Numbered from the stretch's first letter, positions 20,079-30,190 are shown. The stretch is 64,000 nucleotides of DNA from Sergeia podlipaevii (GCA_030849805.1 JASANZ010002226.1:1-64000); one strand, 5' to 3'. Program-made: numbers and translations. Notes: generated by a model not told the origin, from the letters alone.

Positions 20079-20246
20079 ATGAATTACGGAGCGCAATCAC
20101 CTCCGGTGGAAAAGAAACCCTCTACAGAGATAATGATTGACGCTCAGAAGCATGCTCGCCAAGCGGTAAGTGCGCTGCAGTTCTATGACTACAAGACCGC
20201 TAAGGCCGAGATCATCAAGGCTTTGAAGATGCTAGATGGACAGTAA
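20079..20246 (+). CDS. Stand-alone VTA1 C-terminal (VSL) domain microprotein, 55 residues
   Basis: A short gene whose product is essentially one domain. Residues 14-55 align without gaps to the last 42 residues of VTA1 encoded at 18179-19216, with 35 of 42 identical. Both end shortly after a MLDG motif. Third positions differ at many shared codons (e.g. ttt/ttc, gat/gac, aaa/aag), so this is an old, coding-constrained duplicate rather than a recent fragment. Residues 1-13 (MNYGAQSPPVEKK) resemble the end of the VTA1 linker only loosely. In the family this domain forms an antiparallel dimer and binds VPS4; a free copy could heterodimerise with VTA1 or occupy VPS4 without ESCRT-III binding. Function is inference. 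Its ATG follows a 13-A run and a plausible splice acceptor. It is short enough to be missed by ordinary length cut-offs. Confidence 0.85.
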   Translation: MNYGAQSPPVEKKPSTEIMIDAQKHARQAVSALQFYDYKTAKAEIIKALKMLDGQ

Positions 20247-21021
20247 TGAAAGGCGGATATGTCACGAGGCAACGGTGAGTGAGTGTATGCATGTGAGTAT
20301 GTGAGAGAAACCCTTTTTTTTTTCTTCAGATCACACTTGGAGTGAGAAACGCCAACGCATGAAACACGTATTTATAGTGAGCAAATCGATATGTACTTGA
20401 AGAAGCAAGCTCATCTACAAATATGACTATCACTGACCGTACTTTGTGTTTCGGTTCCTCTTTTTTTTCTTTTTCTTTAGTTTGATTTGTTGTTTTTTAT
20501 TGCTATTTAAATTCAATGCGAGAGTGAACGTGCGGGTGTTATGTTTTGTTTGCTTTTGCCTTTATCTGTATCTTTTTTTTTTTTTTCATTGCGGTTAATA
20601 AGTAGTTCCAGATGAAACGGAGAGCAAAGGAAAAGAAAAAAGATGAGAATTGTTGCCGTGCTTCTCGTTCTTCTTTTTTTTTGTGTGTGTGTATGTGTGC
20701 ATCTACATATTTGATGCAGCTAGTCTTACTACTACTGCTACTAGGTACGAATGGGCTATATTCATTGCGTGCTTCATGTTCTTTTTTTAAAATTCAGTTA
20801 TTATCTTTAAAAAAAATGCTGTTTTTTTTTTGTTTTTGTTACTATTTCTCACGTTCTCTCTCTCCCTCTCTCTCTCTGTGTCACTACTATACTTCTTTCT
20901 TAGGAAAATTTATGTGTATCAGATAGGCATACACAAGCACTAACTCGCATTATTATCACTATTACTTACAGGGAGGGGGGGGGAAAAAAAGGTACGTACT
21001 ACACCAGTAACAGCGTTTATC
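20247..21021 (+). other. Intergenic region, no gene seen
   Basis: T-rich sequence with T runs near 20571-20586, (CT)n near 20847-20876 and a G-rich tract near 20971-20980. No convincing reading frame or RNA gene. Confidence 0.55.
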
Positions 21022-21288
21022 ATGGGTGGCAAAACCGTCTCAGAGGTATTTTCTATCGCCTTCTTCAAGATGGTGGATCAAGTCAAGGAGGACTTTCGCG
21101 AGAACGGCGTGCCTCCGTTCTTATTGGTGTGTGCGTTCATGTGCTTCATGCCAGTAATTGTTCTTGCTATCCGCAACTGCATTTTATTCTTCTCTCAAAA
21201 GACGAAACACGACGGCGGCACGATTCAGAACAAAAATAGCAATGAAAGTGAAGGGGTCAAAACGGTAGCTAAGAAAAAGAATCAGTGA
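21022..21288 (+). CDS. Small single-pass membrane protein, 88 residues, unknown role
   Basis: ATG-initiated small gene with normal codon composition against a repeat-rich background. Residues 1-30 are amphipathic and charged (TVSEVFSIAFFKMVDQVKED), residues 33-57 form one hydrophobic segment (FLLVCAFMCFMPVIVLAI..CILFF), and the tail (58-88) is Lys/Asn/Ser-rich. This suggests a single transmembrane helix with a basic cytosolic tail. I do not recognise the family. ER and mitochondrial outer membrane are both possible locations; no cleavable signal peptide is evident because the hydrophobic stretch is too far from the N-terminus. Confidence 0.68.
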   Translation: MGGKTVSEVFSIAFFKMVDQVKEDFRENGVPPFLLVCAFMCFMPVIVLAIRNCILFFSQKTKHDGGTIQNKNSNESEGVKTVAKKKNQ

Positions 21289-21738
21289 TGCAGGGATTGT
21301 GCGCGTACACACACACACATACATGCATTTGTTCGCAGCCGTCGTCTGACTCAATACCGAGCGGCTCCCTCTCTTTTTATTTTATTTTTTAGAATCGTTT
21401 AAATATTTAAAAAAATATATATATATATTTCAAAAATGCTTTCTCTCTCTCAGCGGTACATTATTCCTTTTCCGTGTTATATATATATATATATCTTTCT
21501 GCTAAGAAAATATTATGATTTCTTCTCTCACTATACTTGTACACGCTTTTTTTTTTATTGTTTTGTCTTTTTTTGTTGCTGTTGTTGTTGTTGTTTTGTC
21601 TTTTTGCGTATTTCAGTACTTTTATTTCTCCTCTAGTATCCATTTTATTGTATAAACACATAACATCACTGCTTGGATCTTGTTCATAGTGTGTTACCTG
21701 TGTTGCCTTCACATATATCAAGTATATATAAATAAGTG

Positions 21739-21774
<36 letters not shown>

Positions 21775-22023
21775 AAGAAGGAAATCCTCAAATCAAGCCG
21801 TGTCCCTTTCTTTTTATCATCACCATTTCTTATTTTTCATTATTATTATCACTATTATTATTATTATTATTATTATTGGAAAACGCAGTCATCCGTTCAC
21901 ACTGCATTGATTGGAGTAGATATAAAGGATATTCCTTGTATACATAAGCTATAGTCACATCTATTTACTTACATAGTGAAAAGAGACAAAAAAAAAGGAA
22001 ATTATAAACCGCGATTTGCAAGC
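21289..22023 (+). other. Intergenic region, no gene seen
   Basis: Holds (CA)n after the upstream stop, (TA)n near 21415-21428 and 21480-21495, (TTG)n near 21577-21594, (TA)n followed by (GA)n near 21741-21773 and (ATT)n near 21852-21877. The (ATT)n/T-rich tract followed by AG at 21887-21888 is a possible splice acceptor for TYW1. Confidence 0.5.
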
Positions 22024-24588
22024 ATGTTTGAGTTTCTCTTTCAATCTCTGCTAGCAGTCGTTCTCTGCGCTATCACTGTGGCCATCTTCGATATCATCGC
22101 TGCCCGCAAGAAGCGGGCGGAGGTGGCACCAGAGGAGAGTGCGCAACAGCGGCAGCAGAACAACACCGCGGAGAAGGCGCAGTCCGCCAGCAAGAGCGGC
22201 GTGAAGCACAACACAGACGCTGCTGCATCGAACAAGCAAGAGAAAAAGAAGAAGGCGGCGGCAACAGGACAGGAAATGGTTACTGAAGCGCCAGCTGTAG
22301 AGGCGACAACGGCGTTTCAATCGACGGAAGCCGTCTCTACGCCCGCCACTTCTTCCAAGGGCCCGAAGATTCTTATTGCTTACGCCAGCAACTCTCAAAA
22401 TTGTCTGACGCTATCTCACAAGCTCTTCAACTTGCTGAACGTTGCGCTGCGGACCACCGCTGCTACGACCGCCACTACCACCACAATAGTTCCCGCAGTA
22501 AAGGTGCTAGAGCTGCGCCAGGAGGACAGCAATGCGTGCTCGGTGGACACACTGCTGGAGGACAAGTCTTACGCCCTCGTCATCTTCGTGGTGAGCACGT
22601 TCAGTGGCGGTGTCGCCCCGCCTCGCTCCCAAGCCTTCGAGCAGCTCCTGCGCGATGCCTTTGAGGATCACCGCGTGCCTCGCGACGCGCTCGCGCACAA
22701 GCGTTTCGCCGTCTTCGGCCTTGGCGATCCGGCGTACGGAGAAGCAGACTTCAACGCGTTTGCCAAGCACTTGAACGAGTGGTGCAGGGGTCTTGGTGCG
22801 CCAAGTTTTGTGGTCCCCCCAGTGTATGCCACCGATCGTAAGGCGCAAGCACTGTTTCAAGTGTTTACAACGGCGCTGTTGAAGTGGGTGTCGAGGGCGG
22901 AGTTTGGGACAGATGGTTCTCTCCGTCTTCGCTCTCGCGGTGCTGCTGCTGCTGGCAAATCCAAAGGTGAGAAGGCGGCGTCTACTGTGGCGAGCAGCGA
23001 GGCGTGCTGCTGCTGCCAAGGTGAAGGCAACGGCGAGAACGGGGGGGCCTGCTGCAACAGCAGCGCTTCTCCAAGCGGTGAAAATGGTGAAGGTGCCGCC
23101 CTTGCTGGTGCCTCGCAATGTGGTTGTGGAAACAAAAAATTTAATGGCGGTGGCACTGCGTACGTGGATAGCGAAGAGGACGAAGGCGATAGCAATAACA
23201 ACGAGGATGAGGACGATAACGTGGATGACGTGGAGGACTTGGTGTGGGATGGTCAGGACGATGAAAACGACGATGATCCGAGCAACCTACCAGAGCTGCT
23301 TTACCCCAAGCTGCGCGAGAACCTCACCAAGCAGGGGTACCATCTCATTGGCTCGCACTCGGGCGTGAAGCTGTGCCGATGGACCAAGTCCATGCTGCGT
23401 GGCCGCGGTGGGTGCTACAAGCATACCTTCTATAACATCAACTCCTCTCAATGCATGGAGATGACGCCGAGCCTGGCGTGTGCGAACAAGTGTGTCTTCT
23501 GCTGGAGGCATCACACCAACCCCGTCTCGCGTAACTTCCGCTGGAAGCAGGACCCGCCGGAGCTGCTTGTGGCGCAAGGTATGGAGGGACACCGAAAGAT
23601 GCTCAAACAGCTCCGCGGGGTCCCTGGCGTGACTCCAGAGCGCCTTGCGGAGGCGATGAACATTCGTCACTGCGCACTCTCGCTGGTTGGAGAGCCGATC
23701 ATGTATCCCCAGATCAACGAGTTTGTGGATCTCCTGCATGACAACCACATCTCCTCCTTCATGGTCACCAATGCCCAGTTTCCTGATCAACTGCGTGACT
23801 TGAAGCCTGTGGTGCAGCTTTACCTGTCGATCGACGCGCCTACCGCTGAGCAGCTCAAGCGCATTGATCGTCCTCTCTTCGAAGACTACTGGGAGCGCTG
23901 CCTGTCGTGTGTGCGAGAGCTTCGCAAGAAGCGGCAGCGCACCGTGTTCCGTCTCACGCTTGTGAACGAATACAATGAAGATAACATTGCCGCCTACGCG
24001 GATCTTGTGGAGATGGGATGGCCTGATTTTATTGAAGTAAAGGGTGTCACGTACTGCGGCACCAGCAACAGCAGCACGCTCACCATGAAAGATAACGTGC
24101 CGAGGCACGATGAGGTGATCACCTTCTGCAAGGCGCTCTGCGCGGAGGTGGCTTCCCGCCATACGAACTACGAGGCCGCCACAATGAAGAGGACGGCAGT
24201 GGCACCAACAACAGCAGAGGCGGATGGAGCAAGCGATGACGATGTCGCCGTCGTCACGGAGAAGGGCGAGGGTGGTGCAGATGTGGTGGAGATTCCCGAT
24301 GAGGAGCGCAACCGGCCGTATCATATTGCCTGCGAGCACGAGCACAGCTGCTGTGTCCTCATCGCACTTGACAAGTTCTACTTTAACCGCCGCTGGCACA
24401 CGTGGATTGACTACGAGGAGTTCTACCGGCTTGTGGAGAGCGGCAAGACGGACTTCACGTCGCTTGACTACGCCGCCCCGACGCCGGCGTGGGCCACGTA
24501 CAATTCAGAGGAAAGGGGCTTTGATCCGGAGCAGACGCGTGTGCTTCGCAAGAATGCTCGACCTGTGGTCATCACCTCCGGCTGCTAA
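22024..24588 (+). CDS. TYW1, tRNA 4-demethylwyosine synthase (long, flavodoxin-radical SAM form)
   Basis: Predicted 854-residue TYW1. It converts N1-methylguanosine-37 of tRNA-Phe to 4-demethylwyosine using pyruvate, the second step of wybutosine synthesis. Domains: an N-terminal hydrophobic anchor (about 4-24), a Lys/Glu-rich linker, a flavodoxin-like domain (about 115-290, starting KILIAYASNSQN), a Cys-rich low-complexity insert (about 327-371), an acidic stretch (about 383-418), then the radical SAM core with the cluster motif C486-X3-C490-X2-C493 (CANKCVFC) followed by WRHHTNPV. The C-terminal wyosine domain (about 762-820) has RPYHIACEHEHSCC and RRWHTWIDYEEF. The flavodoxin domain supplies electrons in eukaryotic forms, so no separate reductase is needed. 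Trypanosomatids are known to have a long and a short mitochondrial TYW1; this is the long type. The first ATG is used; a GTG at 21976 is open upstream. Confidence 0.93.
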   Translation: MFEFLFQSLLAVVLCAITVAIFDIIAARKKRAEVAPEESAQQRQQNNTAEKAQSASKSGVKHNTDAAASNKQEKKKKAAATGQEMVTEAPAVEATTAFQSTEAVSTPATSSKGPKILIAYASNSQNCLTLSHKLFNLLNVALRTTAATTATTTTIVPAVKVLELRQEDSNACSVDTLLEDKSYALVIFVVSTFSGGVAPPRSQAFEQLLRDAFEDHRVPRDALAHKRFAVFGLGDPAYGEADFNAFAKHLNEWCRGLGAPSFVVPPVYATDRKAQALFQVFTTALLKWVSRAEFGTDGSLRLRSRGAAAAGKSKGEKAASTVASSEACCCCQGEGNGENGGACCNSSASPSGENGEGAALAGASQCGCGNKKFNGGGTAYVDSEEDEGDSNNNEDEDDNVDDVEDLVWDGQDDENDDDPSNLPELLYPKLRENLTKQGYHLIGSHSGVKLCRWTKSMLRGRGGCYKHTFYNINSSQCMEMTPSLACANKCVFCWRHHTNPVSRNFRWKQDPPELLVAQGMEGHRKMLKQLRGVPGVTPERLAEAMNIRHCALSLVGEPIMYPQINEFVDLLHDNHISSFMVTNAQFPDQLRDLKPVVQLYLSIDAPTAEQLKRIDRPLFEDYWERCLSCVRELRKKRQRTVFRLTLVNEYNEDNIAAYADLVEMGWPDFIEVKGVTYCGTSNSSTLTMKDNVPRHDEVITFCKALCAEVASRHTNYEAATMKRTAVAPTTAEADGASDDDVAVVTEKGEGGADVVEIPDEERNRPYHIACEHEHSCCVLIALDKFYFNRRWHTWIDYEEFYRLVESGKTDFTSLDYAAPTPAWATYNSEERGFDPEQTRVLRKNARPVVITSGC

Positions 24589-25314
24589 GGAAGAAGAGGG
24601 GAGAGAGAGAGAGAATATATATTTTTTTACCTTCTCTCCCAACTGCTTTACTGTCTTCTTCTTCCTTGTTTTTTTTTTTGCCTTTCCTACTTGCTTTTTT
24701 TCTTTCTTCATATTGTTGTCGATCTCTGCAGTTCGTAGTTGCTCTGTTTCTTTCTTTCCTTGTTCCTGTGCTTTTTTTTTCTCTCTCTTGTGGCTGTTCT
24801 TAACCTTTGCAGACACACAAGGAGCACCATAGGGGGTTTTATTTTTTGTTGTGGTGGTGGTTTGCGTTGTCCATCATGTAGCAGACCATGAATGAAATTA
24901 CTGTGTGTACAAGCCATGATATTCCCATGCATTGTGAAACAGAAAGCGGAAGTGAAAGAGCAAGAGTATGTTGGGTGGACGATAAGATGCTTTTTTTTTT
25001 AATGCTCTTACTTTCTCTCATTTTGCTAATTATTATTTTTTTTTAAGGTCTCTCTTCTTTCGAATATTCTTTTTGCTGTTCTTGCTACTCATATATATAT
25101 ATGAGCGTGTGTATTTGCTTTCGTTAATTGCATTACTTACTGGTAGTGACGCTATATTGCATTTATTATTATCATTACAATTGTCTTCGATTTCAATCAT
25201 GGCAAGAAATAGAAATTGAGTGAAGAGAAAGTAGAAAGAAAGAAAAAAAAATACGCGTGGAAAGAGAGAGAAAGAGAGAAGCGAAATTACTGATAAAAGC
25301 ACGTATAAAGCTAA

Positions 25315-25348
<34 letters not shown>

Positions 25349-25849
25349 GGCACTTATGACAGCAGTGCTTTAGATAGAAAGAAGGATATATTAAAGGCTG
25401 TTCACTCTTCAGCACCGCTATCAAAAACTCTATTCTACTTTTTTTTCTAAAGATAGAAAAGTAGTGCTTACATTTGAGATGTGGATTGAATCGCCACTTT
25501 TTACTATTATTAGCTCTCCTTTGTGATATATTTTCTTCTTCTTCTTTTTTCTTTCTCTCCACTGCTTTTCTTGTGTGTGACATTTTTTCTGATACATTTA
25601 TATATAGTGTAGTGTTATATCCATACAGTACTGTTCCGTTCTTTCTGCTTGCTGCTAGCTTCCTTTTTGTTTTTCTTTTTCCTCAGTTTTACATTTATTT
25701 TATATATTTTCCTTCTTCTTCTTTTTTTAAGTGCATATATAGCGCACTGCATCACTCTGATTGATTTTATAATACATATACACATAGAAAAAAGACTATA
25801 GGCATTTTTCTTGTGTGTTTGTTTGCTTGTTCTATATATATACACGTAC
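24589..25849 (+). other. Intergenic region, no gene seen
   Basis: T-rich with (GA)n after the TYW1 stop, strong pyrimidine tracts (about 24620-24790) and a long (TA)n near 25317-25346. A second pyrimidine-rich zone lies at about 25525-25735. Open frames are repeat-driven. Confidence 0.55.
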
Positions 25850-28800
25850 ATGAAGCGCTCCTCACATCCACCGCTGCTCGGTGTCGATCGACTATCCATG
25901 GATGAGGACTCCTTCATGGCCAACGGCAGCGTCAGTGAGCTGAGCCAGAGCACTAGCCATAGCATCGGCTCACGGCGGAGAAAGGGAACTAACGAGAGTG
26001 CGGCTACTTTTAGTGACCTGAGTGCGCGCACGCGAAGTGACGGCCGCGGTCGCGGTCGCTCCAGAGACTTCTCCCCTCTCAAGCATGACGAGCAGTTACG
26101 GCCGCTTCGCTTTAAAAGCAACAGCACTCATAGTCGCGGCTTCTCTCCTCTGATAGGGACCTCCGCCACCATCACCACCACGGAGGACGGGAACCCTTCC
26201 CCTATGTCGTCGCCATGGGCGAGACACAAGAAGCGTGCCGGCGCTATCCTTTCCGTTGCCTCCTCTGTTGCCGATGGCAGCATCGCGAAGGATTCTGGGG
26301 ATTGTCATCTCTCCCTATATGAAGGGCTGTCCCCGCTCACACCGTGTCCTCAGATGGTGGCGGACATGCAGTGGGAGTTTCTTTCTCAGGCGAAGCAACA
26401 ACACCAACAACAACAGCAGCAGCAGCAGCGACAACCACAACTTGAAATTATCAGTTCGACTGCTTCGCCGACCATCGACACCCTCTATATGGAGATGATA
26501 CAACTAACAAAGGCAAAGTCTAGCGGCAATGGCGATGACGGTGAAGAAGAAAATGCTGCTGATGCCTCCGGTGCCGCTGATAGCAACAAGGATGTTGGCG
26601 CTGGCGGCGATGACGAGGTGGAAACAGACGCTTTAGCAGTAACAGCGGAAAGGCAGCCGAGTACGGAGGCATCAGCAGCGGCAAAGCGCAGTAGCTGTAG
26701 TGAGCGAGCACGAGGTCGTGGTCGCTGTGGTGGCGGTGCTTCCCCTGTTGTCTCAGGAGCGAACACACCTACTTTCTCAAGGTGTAGTCCAGCTACGACC
26801 CTGACTTCCACCCCCGCCGCCGCCCTCACCCCGCGTGCCCAAATATCTCCACTACCCTCTAGAGAAAAGCAACAGAAAAGGAGTAGTAGGTCGTCTACGA
26901 TGCAGAAATCTCGCGCGGAGCCAGAGGACACAGAGGTGCAGGTCGTTGTGCGTGTGAGACCTCCCTCTCATCCCACCAGAGCTGCCTCTACGGTGGCGTC
27001 CAAGCGGAAGCGGATGCCGCTGAGGTGTCTCACCACAGTGGACAGCGAGCACGGCGTGGTGGTCTGTCTTGGTGCGAGCGAAGTCACAGACTCTGGTGAT
27101 AAGCGCAAGAGCAAGAGCAACTCCACCGGACAGCAACCGCTGTCCCCTTCTGTGATTCGCACGCCGCCCACTGATGTCGCCAGCACCCGTGAGCATACTT
27201 TTACGTTTGATACCGTTTTTGACCAAGACGCGATGCAGGTGGACATTATGGCTGCGATTGGTGCGAGAGTAGTGGATCGTGTACTCGATGGGTATCACGG
27301 CACACTGCTCTGCTATGGCCAAAGTGGGTGTGGTAAGACGCATACAATGATCGGCCCGGGTGGGGGTCAGCTGTCCAAGGACTGCGTGTTACTACAGCAA
27401 GAGGGAGGAGGAGGAGAAGAAGAAGAAGAAGCAGTAGCGGGGGAAGGGGAAGAAGCAACGGAGAAGAGGGGTCAAAACATCGATGCAACTGCCACAAGCA
27501 AGTGGAGGCAGCAGTTTGCTCGCGAAGAAGGCGTTGAGGGAGATGAAAATGAAAACGATGATAATGATGAGGAGGAGGAGGAGGACGATAACGATGCCTC
27601 TGTATTCACAGAAGAGGTAGGCCTTGCATCACGCATGTTGTACCGCCTCTTTCGTAAACTGGAAAAGAGTGGAAACTTAGATGTTGCGGTGAGCATTGGT
27701 GCGGTCGAGCTATACAACGAGGAACTGCGTGATCTTCTACCATGCAGCACTCTCACAAAGCGGCCGAAGCGTGGCGCACTTGCAGCCATTTCATCTCCCA
27801 CTCCCCCTGCCACCGCATCGGATGCGGCTTTCTCATCTTTGGTGCCTGCTCTGCGCATCCGAGATGGTCCTCCGCCGCCAGATAGCTCCGGTAGTGTTGC
27901 GATGAACGTGAGCGTTTACGTGGAAGGCCTTCGCTTCCACACTATCCGCAACTTCAAAGAGGCCATGTTAGCCCTTCGCCTTGCACTGCGCGAGCGCTCA
28001 CTCGGCGCGACAAAACTCAACATTACCAGTAGTCGCGCGCATACGTTATTCTTCACCCACGTGAAACAGTCCCAGACAGCAAGCGGCACCGGTGATGTCC
28101 GCACCGTCTCAAAGCATGCCGTACTTACCTTGGTCGATCTTGCTGGGTCGGAGAGAGTCGGGCACACTGGAGCGGAGGGCCTACGGCTGAAAGAAGCCCA
28201 GCAGATTAACCTTTCCCTGTCTCATCTTGGCAATGTCATTCGTCGTCTTACCTCGTCGTCCCCGCAGCAGCAACAACAACAGCACATTCCCTATCGTGAT
28301 AGCAAACTGACGCGCCTCCTGACGGACAGCTTTGGTGGCAGCGCGGTGACAGTTCTCCTCTGCAACATCTCTCCTGACGGAGTGGACAGTGGTGAGACGA
28401 TGTCGACCTTGCGCTTCGCGAAAATGGCCAAGTTGGTGAAGAACCACGCGACGATGAACATGCTCACGGAGAGGACAGAGAAGAACGCGGCGGTGGTGGC
28501 CACACTCAAGGCGGAGGCACAGACATATCAGGATCAACTACAGAGCGCGCAGAAGTACGTGGAGTGGCTTGAGTCGCAGCTGGACGCTTTCGCCAAGCAA
28601 CAGCAACAGCAGCCCTTGTGTGAAGTCGTGGAGTTGTCTGCGCTGCCACGAAAGTCTGTAGGCATCGACGCCTCTACCAGCGTCACAACACTTGAAGTGG
28701 AAGGAAACGAGGTCCACCTAGAAGGGGAACTACGTGCAAGCATGTCAACCATGCTGCCATCTGGCAATGAAACACACAAAGACGATCCTCGTCATAGTGG

Positions 28801-30190
28801 TGAGGACATAGAGCAAGATGACAATCAAGTTGATACAGATGGCGTTGTGGCTGTGAAGACGCTACGCAGCAGCAGCAACAACAACGGGGACAACGACGAC
28901 AAGGAGAAGGAAAAGGATGCAGCCGAGGAGGAAAAAGACAAGGCTGCCGTAGCTCTTAGTGCCACGAACCCGTCCTTCCTCAACACGATTGAGATCAGTT
29001 TCGGTGAAACCATGACGACAGAGGTGTTGGACACAAACACCATGGCAAACGAGAGAACGGCCGCGGCGGCGGCGACGACGACGACGACGACGAGTGCGCT
29101 GGCGGAGAAGATAAAGGCGTATCTTCAGTATCAGCGTGCAACAGATGTGAGCAGTGAAGTAGATTCGTTTGTGTTTCTCGCGGAACTGCTGAAGAAAGTT
29201 GATGAGCGTGATTGCGTGGTGGCGCAGATGAGTGCTGACCTTGCCTATCACAAGCGTCAGCTTCAGCATCTTAAAGACCACCAGCAGCAGCAGCAGGAAG
29301 CTCTCCTCTTTGCTAGTAGCTACAATCAAAGAGATGAAGAAGACAGCATCACCGCGCTGCTTGCCGAGTACGGCGGCGACTATCCACGCAACAGTACGGT
29401 ACACACCAGTGGCCAAAAAGACACACATAGCGGTGGTGATGTGGATGCCTCTGCTGCTGCATGCCAGCAGCAGCAGCAGCGTGATACCATTCATACGAAG
29501 GAGCCCACGACAGCAACGCCAGCAACCATCAATGGCGATGATCGACTGGATGGAGAGGCAGAAGAGGACGAGGAAGCCGCTATGCGCGTCGATGGACAGA
29601 AGCTGTCTCGAGTAGAGTCGGGAATGGAAGACACGGACGACGACGACGCAGTTTCATCCGCTTTGCAGCAGATTGAAATATACAAAGAAGGTCATCAGCA
29701 ACGCAACAACTTCACGAGCAACGGGGGAAGTGATGAAGTCTTCACAGATGACGAGGATTTTGGTTATGGCGGTGCCAAGGCTTATAGAAGCGAGACGGTA
29801 GACGATCAGTGTGAGGACCGCGAGGATGCCCCACTGGACTATCACGAAGACGATGAGAACGACAGCGACAACAACAATAGCGGCCGGAGCACGATGGACG
29901 GCGAGAGGGCGGTGTCCCCGCGCCGAATGTCGGACTCGCCCATGCCGCAGCACATCATCGACTCCCCTCCCCTCTTCACCTCAACCTCTTCGTTATCAGG
30001 AAGGGTGGCAAAGACGACTCGTAGCAGCTCCTCCGCGACCTCGAGGTCGCCGTCGCGCCTGGGGCCGTTTTTTGACGACGTTGCCCGTGCCAACCGTAGC
30101 TACTACCAGCGCGATCGCTATGGGAAGGGTGGTGCTATCTTGTCACTCTTTGATAATTTCAGTGGGCGAGTGCCGGAGAACGAGGCGTGA
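25850..30190 (+). CDS. Kinesin with central motor domain carrying large acidic insertions
   Basis: Predicted kinesin of 1446 residues, a microtubule motor ATPase. The motor spans about residues 362-865, starting VQVVVRVRPPS. Walker A is GQSGCGKT (490-497), switch I is NITSSR (724-729) and switch II is DLAGSE (763-768). Then follow INLSLSHLGNV, the microtubule-binding segment IPYRDSKLTRLLTDSFGG and the closing STLRFAKMAKLVKNH. All catalytic motifs are present. The motor is about 500 residues instead of about 340, mainly because of a Glu/Asp-rich insert just after Walker A (about 510-590) and a second insert before the EHTFTFDTVFDQ strand. The N-terminal 360 residues are Ser/Gln-rich. Downstream are short coiled-coil segments (about 875-920 and 1085-1150) and an acidic, disordered tail. 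The subfamily cannot be assigned by eye. The first ATG is used, though the ATG at 25898 is an alternative. Confidence 0.9.
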   Translation: MKRSSHPPLLGVDRLSMDEDSFMANGSVSELSQSTSHSIGSRRRKGTNESAATFSDLSARTRSDGRGRGRSRDFSPLKHDEQLRPLRFKSNSTHSRGFSPLIGTSATITTTEDGNPSPMSSPWARHKKRAGAILSVASSVADGSIAKDSGDCHLSLYEGLSPLTPCPQMVADMQWEFLSQAKQQHQQQQQQQQRQPQLEIISSTASPTIDTLYMEMIQLTKAKSSGNGDDGEEENAADASGAADSNKDVGAGGDDEVETDALAVTAERQPSTEASAAAKRSSCSERARGRGRCGGGASPVVSGANTPTFSRCSPATTLTSTPAAALTPRAQISPLPSREKQQKRSSRSSTMQKSRAEPEDTEVQVVVRVRPPSHPTRAASTVASKRKRMPLRCLTTVDSEHGVVVCLGASEVTDSGDKRKSKSNSTGQQPLSPSVIRTPPTDVASTREHTFTFDTVFDQDAMQVDIMAAIGARVVDRVLDGYHGTLLCYGQSGCGKTHTMIGPGGGQLSKDCVLLQQEGGGGEEEEEAVAGEGEEATEKRGQNIDATATSKWRQQFAREEGVEGDENENDDNDEEEEEDDNDASVFTEEVGLASRMLYRLFRKLEKSGNLDVAVSIGAVELYNEELRDLLPCSTLTKRPKRGALAAISSPTPPATASDAAFSSLVPALRIRDGPPPPDSSGSVAMNVSVYVEGLRFHTIRNFKEAMLALRLALRERSLGATKLNITSSRAHTLFFTHVKQSQTASGTGDVRTVSKHAVLTLVDLAGSERVGHTGAEGLRLKEAQQINLSLSHLGNVIRRLTSSSPQQQQQQHIPYRDSKLTRLLTDSFGGSAVTVLLCNISPDGVDSGETMSTLRFAKMAKLVKNHATMNMLTERTEKNAAVVATLKAEAQTYQDQLQSAQKYVEWLESQLDAFAKQQQQQPLCEVVELSALPRKSVGIDASTSVTTLEVEGNEVHLEGELRASMSTMLPSGNETHKDDPRHSGEDIEQDDNQVDTDGVVAVKTLRSSSNNNGDNDDKEKEKDAAEEEKDKAAVALSATNPSFLNTIEISFGETMTTEVLDTNTMANERTAAAAATTTTTTSALAEKIKAYLQYQRATDVSSEVDSFVFLAELLKKVDERDCVVAQMSADLAYHKRQLQHLKDHQQQQQEALLFASSYNQRDEEDSITALLAEYGGDYPRNSTVHTSGQKDTHSGGDVDASAAACQQQQQRDTIHTKEPTTATPATINGDDRLDGEAEEDEEAAMRVDGQKLSRVESGMEDTDDDDAVSSALQQIEIYKEGHQQRNNFTSNGGSDEVFTDDEDFGYGGAKAYRSETVDDQCEDREDAPLDYHEDDENDSDNNNSGRSTMDGERAVSPRRMSDSPMPQHIIDSPPLFTSTSSLSGRVAKTTRSSSSATSRSPSRLGPFFDDVARANRSYYQRDRYGKGGAILSLFDNFSGRVPENEA

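Noticed and set aside
23287..24399. Long open frame on the - strand, 370 codons
   Set aside because: It lies wholly antisense to the radical SAM half of TYW1, has no recognisable motif and is explained by the G/C-ending codons of the real gene.
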